Below the pieces are notes generated by a model. The model worked only from the letters and a program-made list of their open reading frames with translations, did not search any database and was not told the origin of the DNA. From Ensifer adhaerens (GTDB lineage Bacteria > Pseudomonadota > Alphaproteobacteria > Rhizobiales > Rhizobiaceae): DNA of 57,082 nucleotides. A program made the position numbers and the translations under genes. Numbering within the stretch: position 1 is the stretch's first letter; each line of letters starts with the position of its first letter. Below are positions 17,117 through 26,271 of this stretch, one piece after another. Where the stretch lies: NCBI RefSeq assembly GCF_001270265.1, contig NZ_LGAP01000037.1, positions 1 to 57,082 on the forward strand, written 5' to 3'.

Positions 17117-17220
17117 TTACGGCGCCGCGCGTTCATGACGCGCTAAGGACGCCGTAACACTTTAGACTTGCTGCATAATTTTCTCCTTAAATCGAATCCG
17201 ATTTGAGGAATTGCGCAGTA
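17117..17220. repeat. TGCATAAT-type palindromic repeat
   Basis: Two parts: a GCGCCGCGCGTTCATGACGC / GCGTC-rich arm (TTACGGCG...CGCCGTAA), and a palindrome CCTTAAATCG-N2-CCGATTTGAGG flanked by CTGCATAATT and AATTGCGCAG. The same composite occurs at 47039 and 52611. It fills the interval between the VOC pseudogene and the FAD monooxygenase. Confidence 0.7.
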
Positions 17221-17299
17221 AGGAGCGGGCCTTATACAGGGTTTCCTCCGGCGTCCAAAAACATGCGATGCGCGCGGGTGCGGCGGTCTCGCGATGCGC

Positions 17300-18571
17300 T
17301 TAGGCCGAGACGGTAAGAACGTTTTCGACGACCGGTCGCGCGCGAACGGCGTGCCAGTCACACTCCTTGAGCCCCGCAGCCGCAAACGGATCGATCAGCG
17401 TGCCCGAGACGATCGAGGCGAGCAGCGCCGGCGAAGGCGGGATGCGCGCGATCGTCGCCACCAGCCGGTCGCGCAGCCAGGCAAGGGCTGTCGAATCCGA
17501 TTGGTAGAAGGGGGTGAAGGCCAGCGACAGCAATTGGAACAGCGCCATATGGTTGCGCCGCGCCCGACCATAGGCGGCAAGTGCCGCGTCGATGTTGTCG
17601 GTCACCGACAACGCATGGGCAAGCGTCGCCGCATCGATCAGCGCCATGTTGGCGCCCTGCCCCAGTTGCGGGCTGGTCGAATGGGCGCTGTCGCCGACGA
17701 AGGCGATGCGACCCGATGCGGGCGGGCGCATGGTGCGGTGGGCATAGCGCGCCAGCGCCAGCTGGTCCCAATCGCCGATCTGGTCGAGCAAGGGCGCGCA
17801 ATCCGGCCAGTAGCCGCGAATGCCCGCCTTCCATCTGTCGAGCCCCGCCATCTTCACGGCGTCGGCATCGCCGATCTTGACGCTCCAGAAGAACGCCACG
17901 TGGTCACGCGCTGCCGGTCGCGCCCGGCCCGCCGGCAAAATGCCGATCATCACCTTGGCGCGGTCGTAGCGCTGCGTCAGCGCGTTTGGATCATGGGTCA
18001 GGCCGTCGCTGTCGAGCGTCGCCCAGAAGGCGCCATAGGCAAGCTCGCGCACGCCGGGCGCCGTCGCTGCCCCCGCCGCAATGGCCGAGCGTGCGCCGGT
18101 CGCATCGATGACGAGATCATAGCGCCCGACCTCTTGGCCGGAGGCATCCAGCAGCAGCGCCTTTTCGCCCGCGGTCGTGGCAGCGGCAAGCGTCACCCCG
18201 GGGCGGATGGGAATGCCGGCGGCAACGACGGCATCATGCAACACGCCGAACAGCCCAGCCCGCTGCACCGCCAGCCCGAAGCGGCCGCCGGCAAGCGCGT
18301 CATAGCGCACGTCCAGCACCGTGCGGCCGGACTTCGCGTCCGCGCCATAAAGCCGGTCGATCCGGCTGCCGAGCGAAAGCATCGGCTGCAACAGGCCCAG
18401 CGCATTCAGCACCGTCAGGCCGGTCGGCTGCAGCATCAGGCCGGAGCCGACCGGCGACGCCTCACCGAAACGCTCGAGGATCTCCACCCGATGACCGTGC
18501 CGCGACAGCATCAGTGCCGCCGCAAGCCCCGCCGGGCCTGCACCCGCAATGCCGATACTCAGTGTCTTCAT
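17300..18571 (-). CDS. FAD-dependent aromatic monooxygenase
   Basis: A 423-residue class A flavoprotein monooxygenase. It has the N-terminal FAD-binding fold IGIAGAGPAGLAAALMLSRH, a DG-type motif (DLVIDATGARSA, about residue 155), and the second FAD motif GRIAFVGDSAHSTSPQLGQG (about residue 290). This is the PHBH/UbiH/salicylate hydroxylase group, which hydroxylates an aromatic substrate using NAD(P)H and O2. The substrate is unknown. It is a single gene with no ring-cleavage neighbours, flanked by repeats. Confidence 0.88.
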   Translation of the reverse strand: MKTLSIGIAGAGPAGLAAALMLSRHGHRVEILERFGEASPVGSGLMLQPTGLTVLNALGLLQPMLSLGSRIDRLYGADAKSGRTVLDVRYDALAGGRFGLAVQRAGLFGVLHDAVVAAGIPIRPGVTLAAATTAGEKALLLDASGQEVGRYDLVIDATGARSAIAAGAATAPGVRELAYGAFWATLDSDGLTHDPNALTQRYDRAKVMIGILPAGRARPAARDHVAFFWSVKIGDADAVKMAGLDRWKAGIRGYWPDCAPLLDQIGDWDQLALARYAHRTMRPPASGRIAFVGDSAHSTSPQLGQGANMALIDAATLAHALSVTDNIDAALAAYGRARRNHMALFQLLSLAFTPFYQSDSTALAWLRDRLVATIARIPPSPALLASIVSGTLIDPFAAAGLKECDWHAVRARPVVENVLTVSA

Positions 18572-18703
18572 GGTCCCTCGGCATGGCGCTTGATCGATGT
18601 GCCGGATTCATTTCATCGGCAAACTATACGGAGAATCAAAGCGCTACGGCAAGCTTGCTTCGCCGGGACATGGCGCCGCGCATCCCACGCGGTGGGCCGC
18701 AAT

Positions 18704-18888
18704 TGCCCCTCACCCGGCCCGCCGGCCGCCTTCCCCCCGCGCGCGGGGAGAAGGAACACCGCGGCACCCGCTCGCCAACGCCAACTCGATCACTGTTTAT
18801 CGCTATCTTAAAGCGTGCTGCGGATAGCGACAGGGCAGCGATCCACGTCCCCTCTCCCCGCCTGCGGGGAGAGGGTTAGGGAGGGGCA
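18704..18888. repeat. Paired GCGGGGAGA intergenic repeat, copy 1
   Basis: Two hairpin-forming halves about 110 bases apart: CTTCCCCCCGCGCGCGGGGA... on the left and CCTCTCCCCGCCTGCGGGGA... on the right, with GCCCCTCACCC and GGGAGGGGCA at the outer ends. The same pair occurs at 33252 and 42289 and a fragment at 56889. The core between the halves differs among copies. It lies between the monooxygenase start and the HxlR gene end. No gene was found in 18572-18963. Confidence 0.75.
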
Positions 18889-18963
18889 GACAGCACCCAA
18901 AGCTTGGAATGTTGAGACGGCCGGACAGGCGCCCGCCCTCCGTCAATCCAGATCAACGCACCC

Positions 18964-19368
18964 CTACGGCGCCCCGTCATAGGTGTCGCGCGCGGCGCGG
19001 ATTGCCGCATGGTTGGCAAGCGACCAATCGACGAAATGCTTCAGCAGTTCCAACAGCGAGCGCCCGAGATCGGTCAGCGCATATTCCACGCTCGGCGGCT
19101 GCGTCGGAAAGACCGTACGGCTGATATAGCCATCGCGCTGCAGGTCGCGCAGCGTCTGCGTCAGCATACGCTGGGAAATATCGGGGATCAGCCGCCTGAG
19201 TCCGGAAAACCTTAGAGGCCCGTCGGCCAAGGACAGGATCATCAGCGAATTCCACTTGCCGCCGATATTGTCCATGACGTCGCGCACCGGGCAGTTCTCG
19301 ACATCCATCGGCACGCCGCAGACCATCGCCACGCGCTTGCCCTTCACATCACCGGTCAGCTTGTTCAT
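18964..19368 (-). CDS. HxlR family regulator, QorR-like
   Basis: A 134-residue HxlR winged-helix protein: [20 protein letters not shown], then [20 protein letters not shown] (recognition helix) and the wing [20 protein letters not shown]. Cys27 in the NCPV motif is the conserved redox-type cysteine of QorR/HypR-like members. It is divergent from the qorB-like gene at 19540, the same layout as ytfH/qorB in Escherichia coli. It probably represses that gene in response to electrophiles or oxidants. Confidence 0.85.
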   Translation of the reverse strand: MNKLTGDVKGKRVAMVCGVPMDVENCPVRDVMDNIGGKWNSLMILSLADGPLRFSGLRRLIPDISQRMLTQTLRDLQRDGYISRTVFPTQPPSVEYALTDLGRSLLELLKHFVDWSLANHAAIRAARDTYDGAP

Positions 19369-19400
19369 CTCAGCTTACTCATGGGGGGCGGTACCCTTCT

Positions 19401-19434
19401 TGTAACCACGGCAGGAAAAACTGCCTCCTTTACA
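19401..19434. promoter_or_regulatory. Nested inverted repeat between QorR-like and qorB-like genes
   Basis: TGTAA at 19401 pairs with TTACA at 19430, and inside it GGCAG (19410-19414) pairs with CTGCC (19421-19425). The structure is centred in the divergent intergenic region, 32 bases from the regulator start. HxlR/QorR regulators bind such GTAA-TTAC-ended palindromes, so this is a likely operator. Confidence 0.55.
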
Positions 19435-19539
19435 GCTCTTACCAGATTACTAGATTAGAGCAACTCTCAAAAAGAGACCATCAACCGGCGGACGTGCTCC
19501 CGAAGCGTCGGCTGGCATCACAGAGAAAAAGGAAAAGAC

Positions 19540-20427
19540 ATGTCCGATACATTGCTCGTGACCGGCGCCACCGGCCAGCTCGGCAAGCTTGTGCTCGATG
19601 CGCTGCTCGCATCCGGCAAGGTCGAGCCGGCCAACATCATCGCCACCAGCCGCGATACGGCAAAGCTTTCCGACTATGTCGGCAAGGGCGTGCAGGCACG
19701 CATCGCCGACTTCGACGATCCGGCCTCGCTCGACGCGGCCTTTGCCGGCGCCGACCGCATCCTGATCATTTCCACCGACGCGCTCGACCAGCCCGGCAAG
19801 CGCCTGCGCCAGCATCTGGCTGCCGTCGCGGCCGCTGAGAAGGCCGGCGCCAAGCACATTCTCTACACCTCGATGCCGAACCCGGAGACCTCGGTCATCC
19901 CATTTGCCCCCGATCATCTCGGTTCCGAAAACGCCATCAAGGCAACCGGCATCCCCTACACGATCCTGCGCAACGGCTGGTACATGGAAAACCTGTTCAT
20001 GGCGCTGCCGCATGCGCTGGAAACCGGACAGTGGTACTCGTCCTCCGGCAAGGGCCGCCTCGCCCACCTCGCCCGCGCCGACGCGGCACAGGCCGCCGCC
20101 GCCGCGCTGCTTTCGGCCGGCAGCGAAAGCCGCACCTATACGCTGACCGGCCCGGAACTGCGCTCGACCGACGAGATCGCCGCGCTCGTCTCCAAGGCGG
20201 CCGGCAAGCCGCTCGACGTCGTGCATATTTCCGACGATGCACTCGCTGGCGGGCTGAAGGGTGCGGGCCTGCCCGACTTCCTCATCCCGATCGTCGTCTC
20301 CTTCGACGCCAACACCCGCGAGGGCCATATCGACATGGTGACCAGCGACGTGACGACCTTGACCGGCACCACACCGCTGCCGCTCACCGCCTTCCTCGAA
20401 GCCAGCAAGGCAAGACTTGCCGGTTGA
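19540..20427 (+). CDS. QorB-like NAD(P)H:quinone oxidoreductase (NmrA/SDR type)
   Basis: A 295-residue atypical short-chain dehydrogenase. The NADPH-binding motif is GATGQLG (residues 9-15), followed by the characteristic ILYTSMPNPETS and GIPYTILRNGWYMENLFMAL segments of QorB/YtfG. It lacks the SDR catalytic Tyr-x3-Lys, as QorB does. It probably reduces quinones or other electrophiles with NADPH. An AGAAAAAGGAAAAGAC stretch supplies the ribosome binding site. It is divergent from its presumed repressor. Confidence 0.85.
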   Translation: MSDTLLVTGATGQLGKLVLDALLASGKVEPANIIATSRDTAKLSDYVGKGVQARIADFDDPASLDAAFAGADRILIISTDALDQPGKRLRQHLAAVAAAEKAGAKHILYTSMPNPETSVIPFAPDHLGSENAIKATGIPYTILRNGWYMENLFMALPHALETGQWYSSSGKGRLAHLARADAAQAAAAALLSAGSESRTYTLTGPELRSTDEIAALVSKAAGKPLDVVHISDDALAGGLKGAGLPDFLIPIVVSFDANTREGHIDMVTSDVTTLTGTTPLPLTAFLEASKARLAG

Positions 20428-20449
20428 ACGATTGCAATCGAAACGAAGT

Positions 20450-20474
20450 GAGCCCGGCCATTTGCGCCGGGCTC
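20450..20474 (+). terminator. Hairpin after the qorB-like gene
   Basis: GAGCCCGGC and GCCGGGCTC form a perfect 9-bp stem with a 7-base loop, 22 bases after the stop. No T-run follows, so it may act as a transcript-stabilising hairpin or a Rho-assisted end. Confidence 0.5.
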
Positions 20475-20643
20475 CTGGACTGTGACGAAGCCCGAGAACG
20501 ATTGTTTTACGATCTGCCCGCTTTGCGCATGCTCTGCCCGGATCTTGCGACGGGAATAACGGCTCTGCATTCTTTGTTCTTGTTATGTTCTATTTTGCAC
20601 GGTATGAATTCCCACGATTCCGCTACCGGAGAAAGGGGAGATT

Positions 20644-21027
20644 ATGACCGTTTATGTGACCGTGGGCGCATTGGATTCCGCCAAATCCAATGCCTTCTAT
20701 GATGCAACATTGGCGACCATTGGATGGAGCAAGCACACAGATTTTCCGGGCTGGCGCGCTTACTCTGAAGGTGGAGCAGGCACGGGTTTCGTCCTCTGGG
20801 TCTGCAAACCCTTCAACGGCGAGCCGGCCAGCGCAGGAAATGGCTCCATGGTCGGCTTTATGGTCAAGTCCCGTGCGGAAGTGGATGCCTTTTACGAAGC
20901 TGCCATGGCCAATGGTGGAACGGATGAAGGTGCACCTAGCCCACGTCCCCATTATGGGCCCACTTGGTACGCCGCCTACATGCGCGATCCCTCGGGAAAC
21001 AAGATTTCCGTCGTCCACAACAGCTAA
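20644..21027 (+). CDS. VOC family (glyoxalase-like) protein
   Basis: A 127-residue VOC protein of the CFP32/glyoxalase-bleomycin type. It starts TVYVTVGALDSAKSNAFYDA and ends PTWYAAYMRDPSGNKISVVH, the conserved final metal-site strand with a D-P-S/D-G-N turn. There is one VOC motif pair, so it probably acts as a dimer. GGAGAAAGGGGAGATT precedes the ATG. It is a single gene followed immediately by a RIME repeat. Function unknown. Confidence 0.85.
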   Translation: MTVYVTVGALDSAKSNAFYDATLATIGWSKHTDFPGWRAYSEGGAGTGFVLWVCKPFNGEPASAGNGSMVGFMVKSRAEVDAFYEAAMANGGTDEGAPSPRPHYGPTWYAAYMRDPSGNKISVVHNS

Positions 21028-21129
21028 AGCAATTCCAGGAAAAGTGTGAAACGGTTTTCCGTCCGGAATTGCGTAATTTCAAAGAATTAGATTAGTTCAC
21101 TGCTTCGGAGAACAGTGAACTGATTTAGT
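21028..21129. repeat. RIME-type repeat, copy 4
   Basis: Same unit as copies 1 and 2 (CAATTCCAGGAAAAGTGTGA, then GGTTTTCCGTCCGG). The second hairpin has drifted to AGTTCACTG/CAGTGAACT but kept its pairing by paired changes. It begins directly after the stop of the VOC gene. Confidence 0.8.
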
Positions 21130-21230
21130 GTTTCACTCAGTTCGCGAAACTTCCGGAACCTGGGACGTAACGACTTTTAGGTGGGCGGTGTGAAAACGGT
21201 TTCACACCGCCGCCTGGCTTTCGCCGCCGC

Positions 21231-22454
21231 CTAGCGTGTGGCCTCCACCGGCGCAACATCTCCCCGCACGGCAATCTCGGCCAGAGCGAGCGCGCTGACA
21301 CCCGCGATAAAGAACCCGGCCGACAGATTAAGCGTCGAACCATCGTAAAAGGCGCCCATTGCGATCGCGAACAGGGTGGCGATGAGGCTGGATCCGGAGG
21401 CGATCAACGACGCGCCCAGCCCCGCAACCTGCCCAAGCGAGCGCATCGCCATGGCGTTCAGGTTGCCGAACAGCACCCCGATCGCAAAGAACGCCGCAAA
21501 GCCGAGCACCATCAGCACCGTCAGTGGCGGCCGCCCGCCCCAGAAGACGGATGCCGCCAGCATCACGAGCCCTGCCGCCGCTAGGCCAACAAAGCCAGCG
21601 CGCGCCATGGTCTCCGCGCCAAAGCGTTGCACCAGCTTCGCGTTGAGGAACGAGGCCAAACCGATGCCTGTGGCCAGCATCGCGAAATACAACGGGAAAG
21701 TTTGTCCGATGCCGTAGACATCAAGGAAAAGATCGGCCGCCGTGCTGAGATAAAGAAGCTGCGCGCCGAAGACGAGCCCAGTCGCCACGATCAGCAGCGT
21801 CACGCGCCGGTTCGACAGGATGCGCCGCCCGTTCAACAGAAGAAGCCGCGGGCGAAAGGCGATGCGCTTGGCGGCGGGCAATGTTTCCGGTTGCCGCAGC
21901 ACCAGCCATAGCCCGAGAAGGCCCGCCACCCCGAGATAGACCGCGAAGACGCTGCGCCAGCCGCCGAGCGCAATGATACCCTGCGCCAGGGTCGGAGCCA
22001 GCATCGGCACAAGGATGAAGAGCGTGAACATGAACGACATGACGCGGGCCATCGCATCGCCCTCGAACTGGTCGCGGATCATGGCGCGCGTGGCGATCTT
22101 CGGCCCCGAGACGCCGATCCCCTGAAGAAACCGGCCGAGGATCACCATTTCGAGCGAGCCCGCCAGCATGGCGATAACCGTTCCGAGCGCATAGACGCCA
22201 AGGCCCAGAACCAGCGCCCGCTTTCGTCCCATCGCGTCGGATAATGGCCCCAGCAGCAACTCTCCAAACGCCATGCCAAGGATGAAAAGGGATATGATGT
22301 GCTGGGTGGAAAGTGGCGGCGCAACGCCGACATCAGCCCCAATCTGACGCAATCCCGGCAACAGCGCGTCGATGCTGATGGAGGTTAGCGACGTTAGAAA
22401 GGCATAGAGAGCGATGCGCTCGCGGAAACTGATGGGAGATGTCATTGGCCGCAT
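21231..22454 (-). CDS. Bcr/CflA family multidrug MFS transporter
   Basis: A 407-residue, 12-helix MFS drug/H+ antiporter of the Bcr/CflA group. After the first helix comes TSISIDALLPGLRQIGADVG; motif A is LLGPLSDAMGRKRALVLGLG, and the fifth-helix region is QGIGVSGPKIATRAMIRDQF. The start is at 22454 (MRPMTSPI), with 22445 as an alternative. The open frame continues upstream to 22646, but that part is a translated RIME repeat. It probably exports a small toxic compound; the substrate is unknown. Confidence 0.85.
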   Translation of the reverse strand: MRPMTSPISFRERIALYAFLTSLTSISIDALLPGLRQIGADVGVAPPLSTQHIISLFILGMAFGELLLGPLSDAMGRKRALVLGLGVYALGTVIAMLAGSLEMVILGRFLQGIGVSGPKIATRAMIRDQFEGDAMARVMSFMFTLFILVPMLAPTLAQGIIALGGWRSVFAVYLGVAGLLGLWLVLRQPETLPAAKRIAFRPRLLLLNGRRILSNRRVTLLIVATGLVFGAQLLYLSTAADLFLDVYGIGQTFPLYFAMLATGIGLASFLNAKLVQRFGAETMARAGFVGLAAAGLVMLAASVFWGGRPPLTVLMVLGFAAFFAIGVLFGNLNAMAMRSLGQVAGLGASLIASGSSLIATLFAIAMGAFYDGSTLNLSAGFFIAGVSALALAEIAVRGDVAPVEATR

Positions 22455-22563
22455 ACGAGGGAAAAAGAATAGGGGAAAGGATAGAGTCAACCTATAGCAG
22501 TGTTGCCGCGAAATGCTTGCGACTATCGCCAAACACGGCCGCGAAATTTTGGCTCTTTGCCGC

Positions 22564-22665
22564 TGAGCAATTCCAGGAAAAGTGCGAAGCGGTTTTCCGG
22601 CAGGAAATGCATGAAAACAAAGAGCTAGAGCGTTTCTGCACTCCATCTAATCCGCAAACGCTCTG
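22564..22665. repeat. RIME-type repeat, copy 5
   Basis: Begins GAGCAATTCCAGGAAAAGTG and ends GCAAACGCTCTG, pairing with GAGCGTTTCTGC. This variant has the AGAGCGTTT/AAACGCTCT second hairpin rather than the GATCATTTCA one. It lies between the divergent MFS gene start and the histidine phosphatase end. Confidence 0.8.
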
Positions 22666-22724
22666 ACATCTGCGACGGAAATTCTCCTGAAAATGCAGCA
22701 CCGCCCGCAGGGTTTCTGCGGCGC

Positions 22725-23348
22725 CTAGAAATTCAGGTGTGAAACATCCGCCAGGCTGACAACTGCCCGATTTCGGAAGAAGTCGTCCTGGCGCAGATGC
22801 GTGATGCTCCCGGATTTTGCCGGGAAGCTGAGGAACCCCGAGGCATCGATCGGTATCTTCATCCAGGCGGCAAGAACCAGAGTGAGCGTGAAGCCATGCG
22901 TCACGATGATCTGCATCTCGCAAGGCCGCTCCACGATCGCGTTCACGCAAGGGTAGACGCGGGCTGCAACCTGGCGCCGGGTTTCCGCGCCATCGATCCC
23001 GCAGGGATAATCGAGCCGGTTGTCGTCCGGCGCCGGTGTATAGCGTGCGTCGAGCCACGCCTGCGGCTTTCCGCCGGCCACGCCGTAGCTGATTTCCCTG
23101 AGGTCAGCAGTCTCCGTCACCGGTCGTTGGAAGCGCTCTGCGATTGCGGCTGCCGTCTGGGATGCGCGACGAAGATCCGAGCTATGGATTTCCACCTCTC
23201 GCCGGCCAATCAGGGCCAGCAGACGTTCGGCCGTTGCCTCTGCGTCCTTTTTGCCGCGGGCAGTCAGATCGGTGTCGTACCAGCCTCCCACCCTGTCCTC
23301 TTCGTGGTGGATGGATTGGGTATGGGTGACGACAAAAACGTCTTTCAT
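22725..23348 (-). CDS. Histidine phosphatase family protein with atypical RHG motif
   Basis: A 207-residue phosphoglycerate-mutase-like (histidine phosphatase) protein. The catalytic histidine sits in VVTHTQSIHHEEDR (His9), where the usual R-H-G is T-H-T. The rest of the site is present: SSDLRRASQTA, the acid region ETADLREISYG, and the second His in IIVTHGFTLTLV. Replacement of the motif Arg and Gly suggests an unusual substrate or weak phosphatase activity. The start at 23348 is preferred on family length; the frame opens at 23378. Confidence 0.8.
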   Translation of the reverse strand: MKDVFVVTHTQSIHHEEDRVGGWYDTDLTARGKKDAEATAERLLALIGRREVEIHSSDLRRASQTAAAIAERFQRPVTETADLREISYGVAGGKPQAWLDARYTPAPDDNRLDYPCGIDGAETRRQVAARVYPCVNAIVERPCEMQIIVTHGFTLTLVLAAWMKIPIDASGFLSFPAKSGSITHLRQDDFFRNRAVVSLADVSHLNF

Positions 23349-23457
23349 ATCGGCAATCTCAAGAATTTCGGGTCGCAAAGGACGCCTCGAGGCGAATGCT
23401 TCGCCGGCCGGCTTTCGCGGCGCAGCAACTGCATGGCTCCCTAAATCGCCATCGATC

Positions 23458-23513
23458 CAAGGAGAAGATTATGCAGCAAATTTAAAATGTTACAGCGCCG
23501 GCGCAGCGCTGTG
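23458..23513. repeat. TGCATAAT-type repeat fragment
   Basis: Half of the composite repeat: AGATTATGCAGCAAATTTAA followed by TGTTACAGCGCCGGCGCAGCGCTGT. It lies in the 300-base interval between pdxJ and the histidine phosphatase gene, where I find no gene. Confidence 0.5.
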
Positions 23514-23649
23514 AGAACGGGTGTACCGTCATGACAGCGCGTGAGGTACGTCACGAAACTCGCAACGCCCCACTGCCGTCGTGCTCAATGCCCACCAGCC
23601 GCTCGACCCGGTTAGCTGTTGCGTCGGGCGTCGCGGGCAACCTGTCAGG

Positions 23650-24402
23650 TCAAACCGTCTGGCCGCAGGCGCGGCGGAAGCGGCGCACGGTTTCGGCCAT
23701 GCCGTATTCCAGCGCATCCGCGGTCAGGCCGTGGCCGATCGACACTTCGGCAAGGTTCGGGATGTGCTTGGCAAGCAACGGCAGGTTGGCAACCGTCAGG
23801 TCGTGTCCGGCATTGACGTCGAGCCCGAGGCTGGCGGCGATTTCTGCCGTGCGGCCGAGCTCGGCGGCAATCTTTCCCGCCTTTTCCGGGTCGTCATAGC
23901 AGCCGCCATAGGGGCCGGTATAAAGCTCGATGCGGTCGGCGCCGGTTTCCTTGGCGATGCGCAGAGCCTCCGCATCCTCGTCGCCATCGGCAAACAGCGA
24001 AACGCGAAAGCCCTTCTTCTTCAACCGGCCGACGACGCTGCCGAGCAGGTTGTGGTTCTTGCGGAAGTCCCAGCCATGGTCCGAGGTCGCCTGTGCCGGA
24101 TCGTCCGGCACCAACGTCACCTGCTCCGGCTCGTGCGTTTCGACGAGGCGCAGAAACTCCTCGTTCGGGTAGCCTTCCATGTTGAACTCGGTCGAAGCGA
24201 ATTCGTCGTCGATGAGATCGCGGATCGGCTGCAGATCGGAAAAGCGGACATGGCGCTGGTCGGGGCGCGGATGCACCGTCAGCCCGCTTGCGCCGGCTTC
24301 GAGAGCAATGCGGCCGAGCGCGGTGACGGACGGCCAGGGAAGATCGCGCCGGTTGCGCAGCATGGCAACGGCATTCAGATTCACGGACAGTTTTGCGGGC
24401 AT
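23650..24402 (-). CDS. pdxJ: Pyridoxine 5'-phosphate synthase
   Basis: A 250-residue TIM-barrel enzyme that condenses 1-deoxy-xylulose 5-phosphate with 3-amino-2-oxopropyl phosphate to give pyridoxine 5'-phosphate, the last step of DXP-dependent vitamin B6 synthesis. Diagnostic segments are [37 protein letters not shown], the glutamate strand FNMEGYP and the C-terminal [10 protein letters not shown] with [13 protein letters not shown]. Length is normal for the family. It is a single gene with repeat sequences on both sides. Confidence 0.96.
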   Translation of the reverse strand: MPAKLSVNLNAVAMLRNRRDLPWPSVTALGRIALEAGASGLTVHPRPDQRHVRFSDLQPIRDLIDDEFASTEFNMEGYPNEEFLRLVETHEPEQVTLVPDDPAQATSDHGWDFRKNHNLLGSVVGRLKKKGFRVSLFADGDEDAEALRIAKETGADRIELYTGPYGGCYDDPEKAGKIAAELGRTAEIAASLGLDVNAGHDLTVANLPLLAKHIPNLAEVSIGHGLTADALEYGMAETVRRFRRACGQTV

Positions 24403-24444
24403 GTCAGAACTTTCCAGAGGCGGGCAATGTCAATGCAATCTTCT

Positions 24445-24495
24445 ACTGCATAATTGCAAAAACCGAAAACGGTTTGGGCCAAGATTATGCAGCAA
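24445..24495. repeat. TGCATAAT palindrome
   Basis: CTGCATAATTGC and the converse ATTATGCAGCA surround ACCGAAAACGGTTTGGG. It is a shorter relative of the repeat at 17117, upstream of pdxJ. The rest of 24403-24861 has AT-rich patches (24700-24790) that may hold the promoter of the next gene. Confidence 0.55.
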
Positions 24496-24861
24496 TTCCA
24501 AAGAGTACGTCCGCCAGCGAATGCAGGGTCCCGACATCGCTCGTTTGTCAGCCGTGTCTTGACGAAACCTTGACATTGGTGAGGTCTGACATGCAAGGCG
24601 TCCCATCGGGCCTATGAATCAAGGCAGCAACCAGCTGGGAGCCACCCGTTCCGGGCCCAAAAATGTCGCGCCGCTTCATTCTGCCACAGGGGAAGGACGC
24701 AATTCCTGCGTTTATTTCAGATAAAACTCAAGTTTAGAGACGGGCACTCCTGACAACAGCTTTTTTTGGGCCTAAATTTCCGAATCATATCGAAGTGCGG
24801 CAGTCTGCCCTTCGATCATTTTCATAAAGTTTCGCGGCAAATGAATTTGGAGCAACAACCG

Positions 24862-25974
24862 ATGACGACGGTCGAAAGACCCTGCGACGAGACGATACGG
24901 CAAAACCTTCGCCGCATCCTCGAGAGCAAGGCTTTCGCGCGTTCCGAACGGCTGCGCGCTTTTCTCTCCTATGTGGTCGAAAAGGAGATGATCGGCGAAG
25001 GCCCCCAGTTGAAGGGCTATTCGATCGCCATCGACGTCTTCGACCGTCCCCAGGCGTTCAATGCCGACAGCGACCCGCTGGTGCGGGTGCATGCGGGCAA
25101 GCTGCGCAAATTGCTCAAGGTCTATTACGAGACCGACGGCGCCGAAGACGAATGGCACCTGATCATTCCGAAAGGCACCTATGTACCGGAATACAGCCGT
25201 CAGCGGATCGACGCGGCCAGCCCCGCCGAACCGCGGGCCCGTCAGCCGAAGCTGACGAGGAAGCGCCTTCCCGGCCAGAAATCGGCCTGGCCGCCGGCAC
25301 CGTTGTCCTCCCCGCTGGCCGTTCTATCGGTGCTGCCGCTGCTCCTGTTTGCGCCTCTGCCCTCGCCGGAGATGACGTTGGAGATCGATGCGCAGGCGAA
25401 GCTCTTCAACGGCCGCCATTCGATCGAGCGTGTCCTGCCCTCCGTCAACGTCACCATATCCGGCGACCAGAACAGCGATGTCGAAGCTTTCGCCACCGCC
25501 CTTCGCACCGCCGCCCAGCGCCACAAGACGCTGGCGCGCGCAACCGACGGCGACACCGGGCGACCGGTATCGCGCAATGCGGCGCTGTCGTTTTCGCTGG
25601 ATCTGACCTGGTACGATGCGCCCGCAGCCGGTGTGCGCGTGACCCTCAAGCATGACGGCGAAGGCGTGCCGCTGCGGCAGGATTTCATCACCCTCGAACG
25701 GCTGAAGAGCGAACCGGACCTGCTGTTTGAAAGCATGTCACTGGCATCCGAACTGTTCTCTCTCGATGGCGAGATCTATACCCATGCGAGCGAGGAACAG
25801 ATCCAGAGCCCGCTGATGGACTGCATGACAGCGACCGCACAGTACCGGAAGCAGCTGACCCGCGGCAGCTTCGAAAAGGCCTGGTCCTGCCAGCAGAAGC
25901 TGGCGCCGTTACGCGGCGATGAGCCTCTCTTCATCCTCAGTGCAAACAGCCCGCTCCGGGTCATCGGCCACTGA
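24862..25974 (+). CDS. Uncharacterized protein with VRVxAGKLRKLLxxYY domain
   Basis: A 370-residue protein. The first 110 residues form a conserved domain (SERLRAFLSYVVEKEMIGEG, LKGYSIAIDVFDRPQAFNAD, PLVRVHAGKLRKLLKVYYET, then IIPKGTYVPEY). In other bacteria I know this domain at the N-terminus of membrane proteins fused to TolB/WD40, TPR or cyclase domains, where it looks like a wHTH-type DNA- or ligand-binding module. Here one membrane segment (about residues 148-168) and a roughly 200-residue C-terminal region of unknown fold follow. The ATG at 24862 has GGAG 9 bases upstream. Function unknown. Confidence 0.65.
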   Translation: MTTVERPCDETIRQNLRRILESKAFARSERLRAFLSYVVEKEMIGEGPQLKGYSIAIDVFDRPQAFNADSDPLVRVHAGKLRKLLKVYYETDGAEDEWHLIIPKGTYVPEYSRQRIDAASPAEPRARQPKLTRKRLPGQKSAWPPAPLSSPLAVLSVLPLLLFAPLPSPEMTLEIDAQAKLFNGRHSIERVLPSVNVTISGDQNSDVEAFATALRTAAQRHKTLARATDGDTGRPVSRNAALSFSLDLTWYDAPAAGVRVTLKHDGEGVPLRQDFITLERLKSEPDLLFESMSLASELFSLDGEIYTHASEEQIQSPLMDCMTATAQYRKQLTRGSFEKAWSCQQKLAPLRGDEPLFILSANSPLRVIGH

Positions 25975-26271
25975 CGGAAGGCCATGCTGCCTGCGCCCAA
26001 AGGGGGCCGCCAGCACCGCTCAAACCAGCAATTCCCCTGCAATATTAAGGACTATTTATATATGCGATTCGCGTATACGGTGTAGTCATGCGTTGGGAAT
26101 TGGTGCCTGGTTGCTCGTCAGGCAAGCACAATTGTCAGCAGTAACGCGCCCTTCGCGCGGTGTGCCCCAGCCGAGCAGCAGGCGCTATCGTCGACGAACG
26201 GCGGTGGCCTCGGAGCGTGGATCGGTTCCGCTCCGGTTGCACCGCACGATCGCGGCGGGTTCCGGATGCCT

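Noticed and set aside
17294-18811. 505-codon plus-strand frame opposite the FAD monooxygenase
   Set aside because: Antisense shadow with Arg/His/Gln-rich composition; the minus strand encodes a complete flavoprotein.
22455-22646. N-terminal extension of the Bcr/CflA transporter
   Set aside because: The first part is translated RIME repeat and the rest lacks conservation; the first transmembrane helix starts right after 22454.
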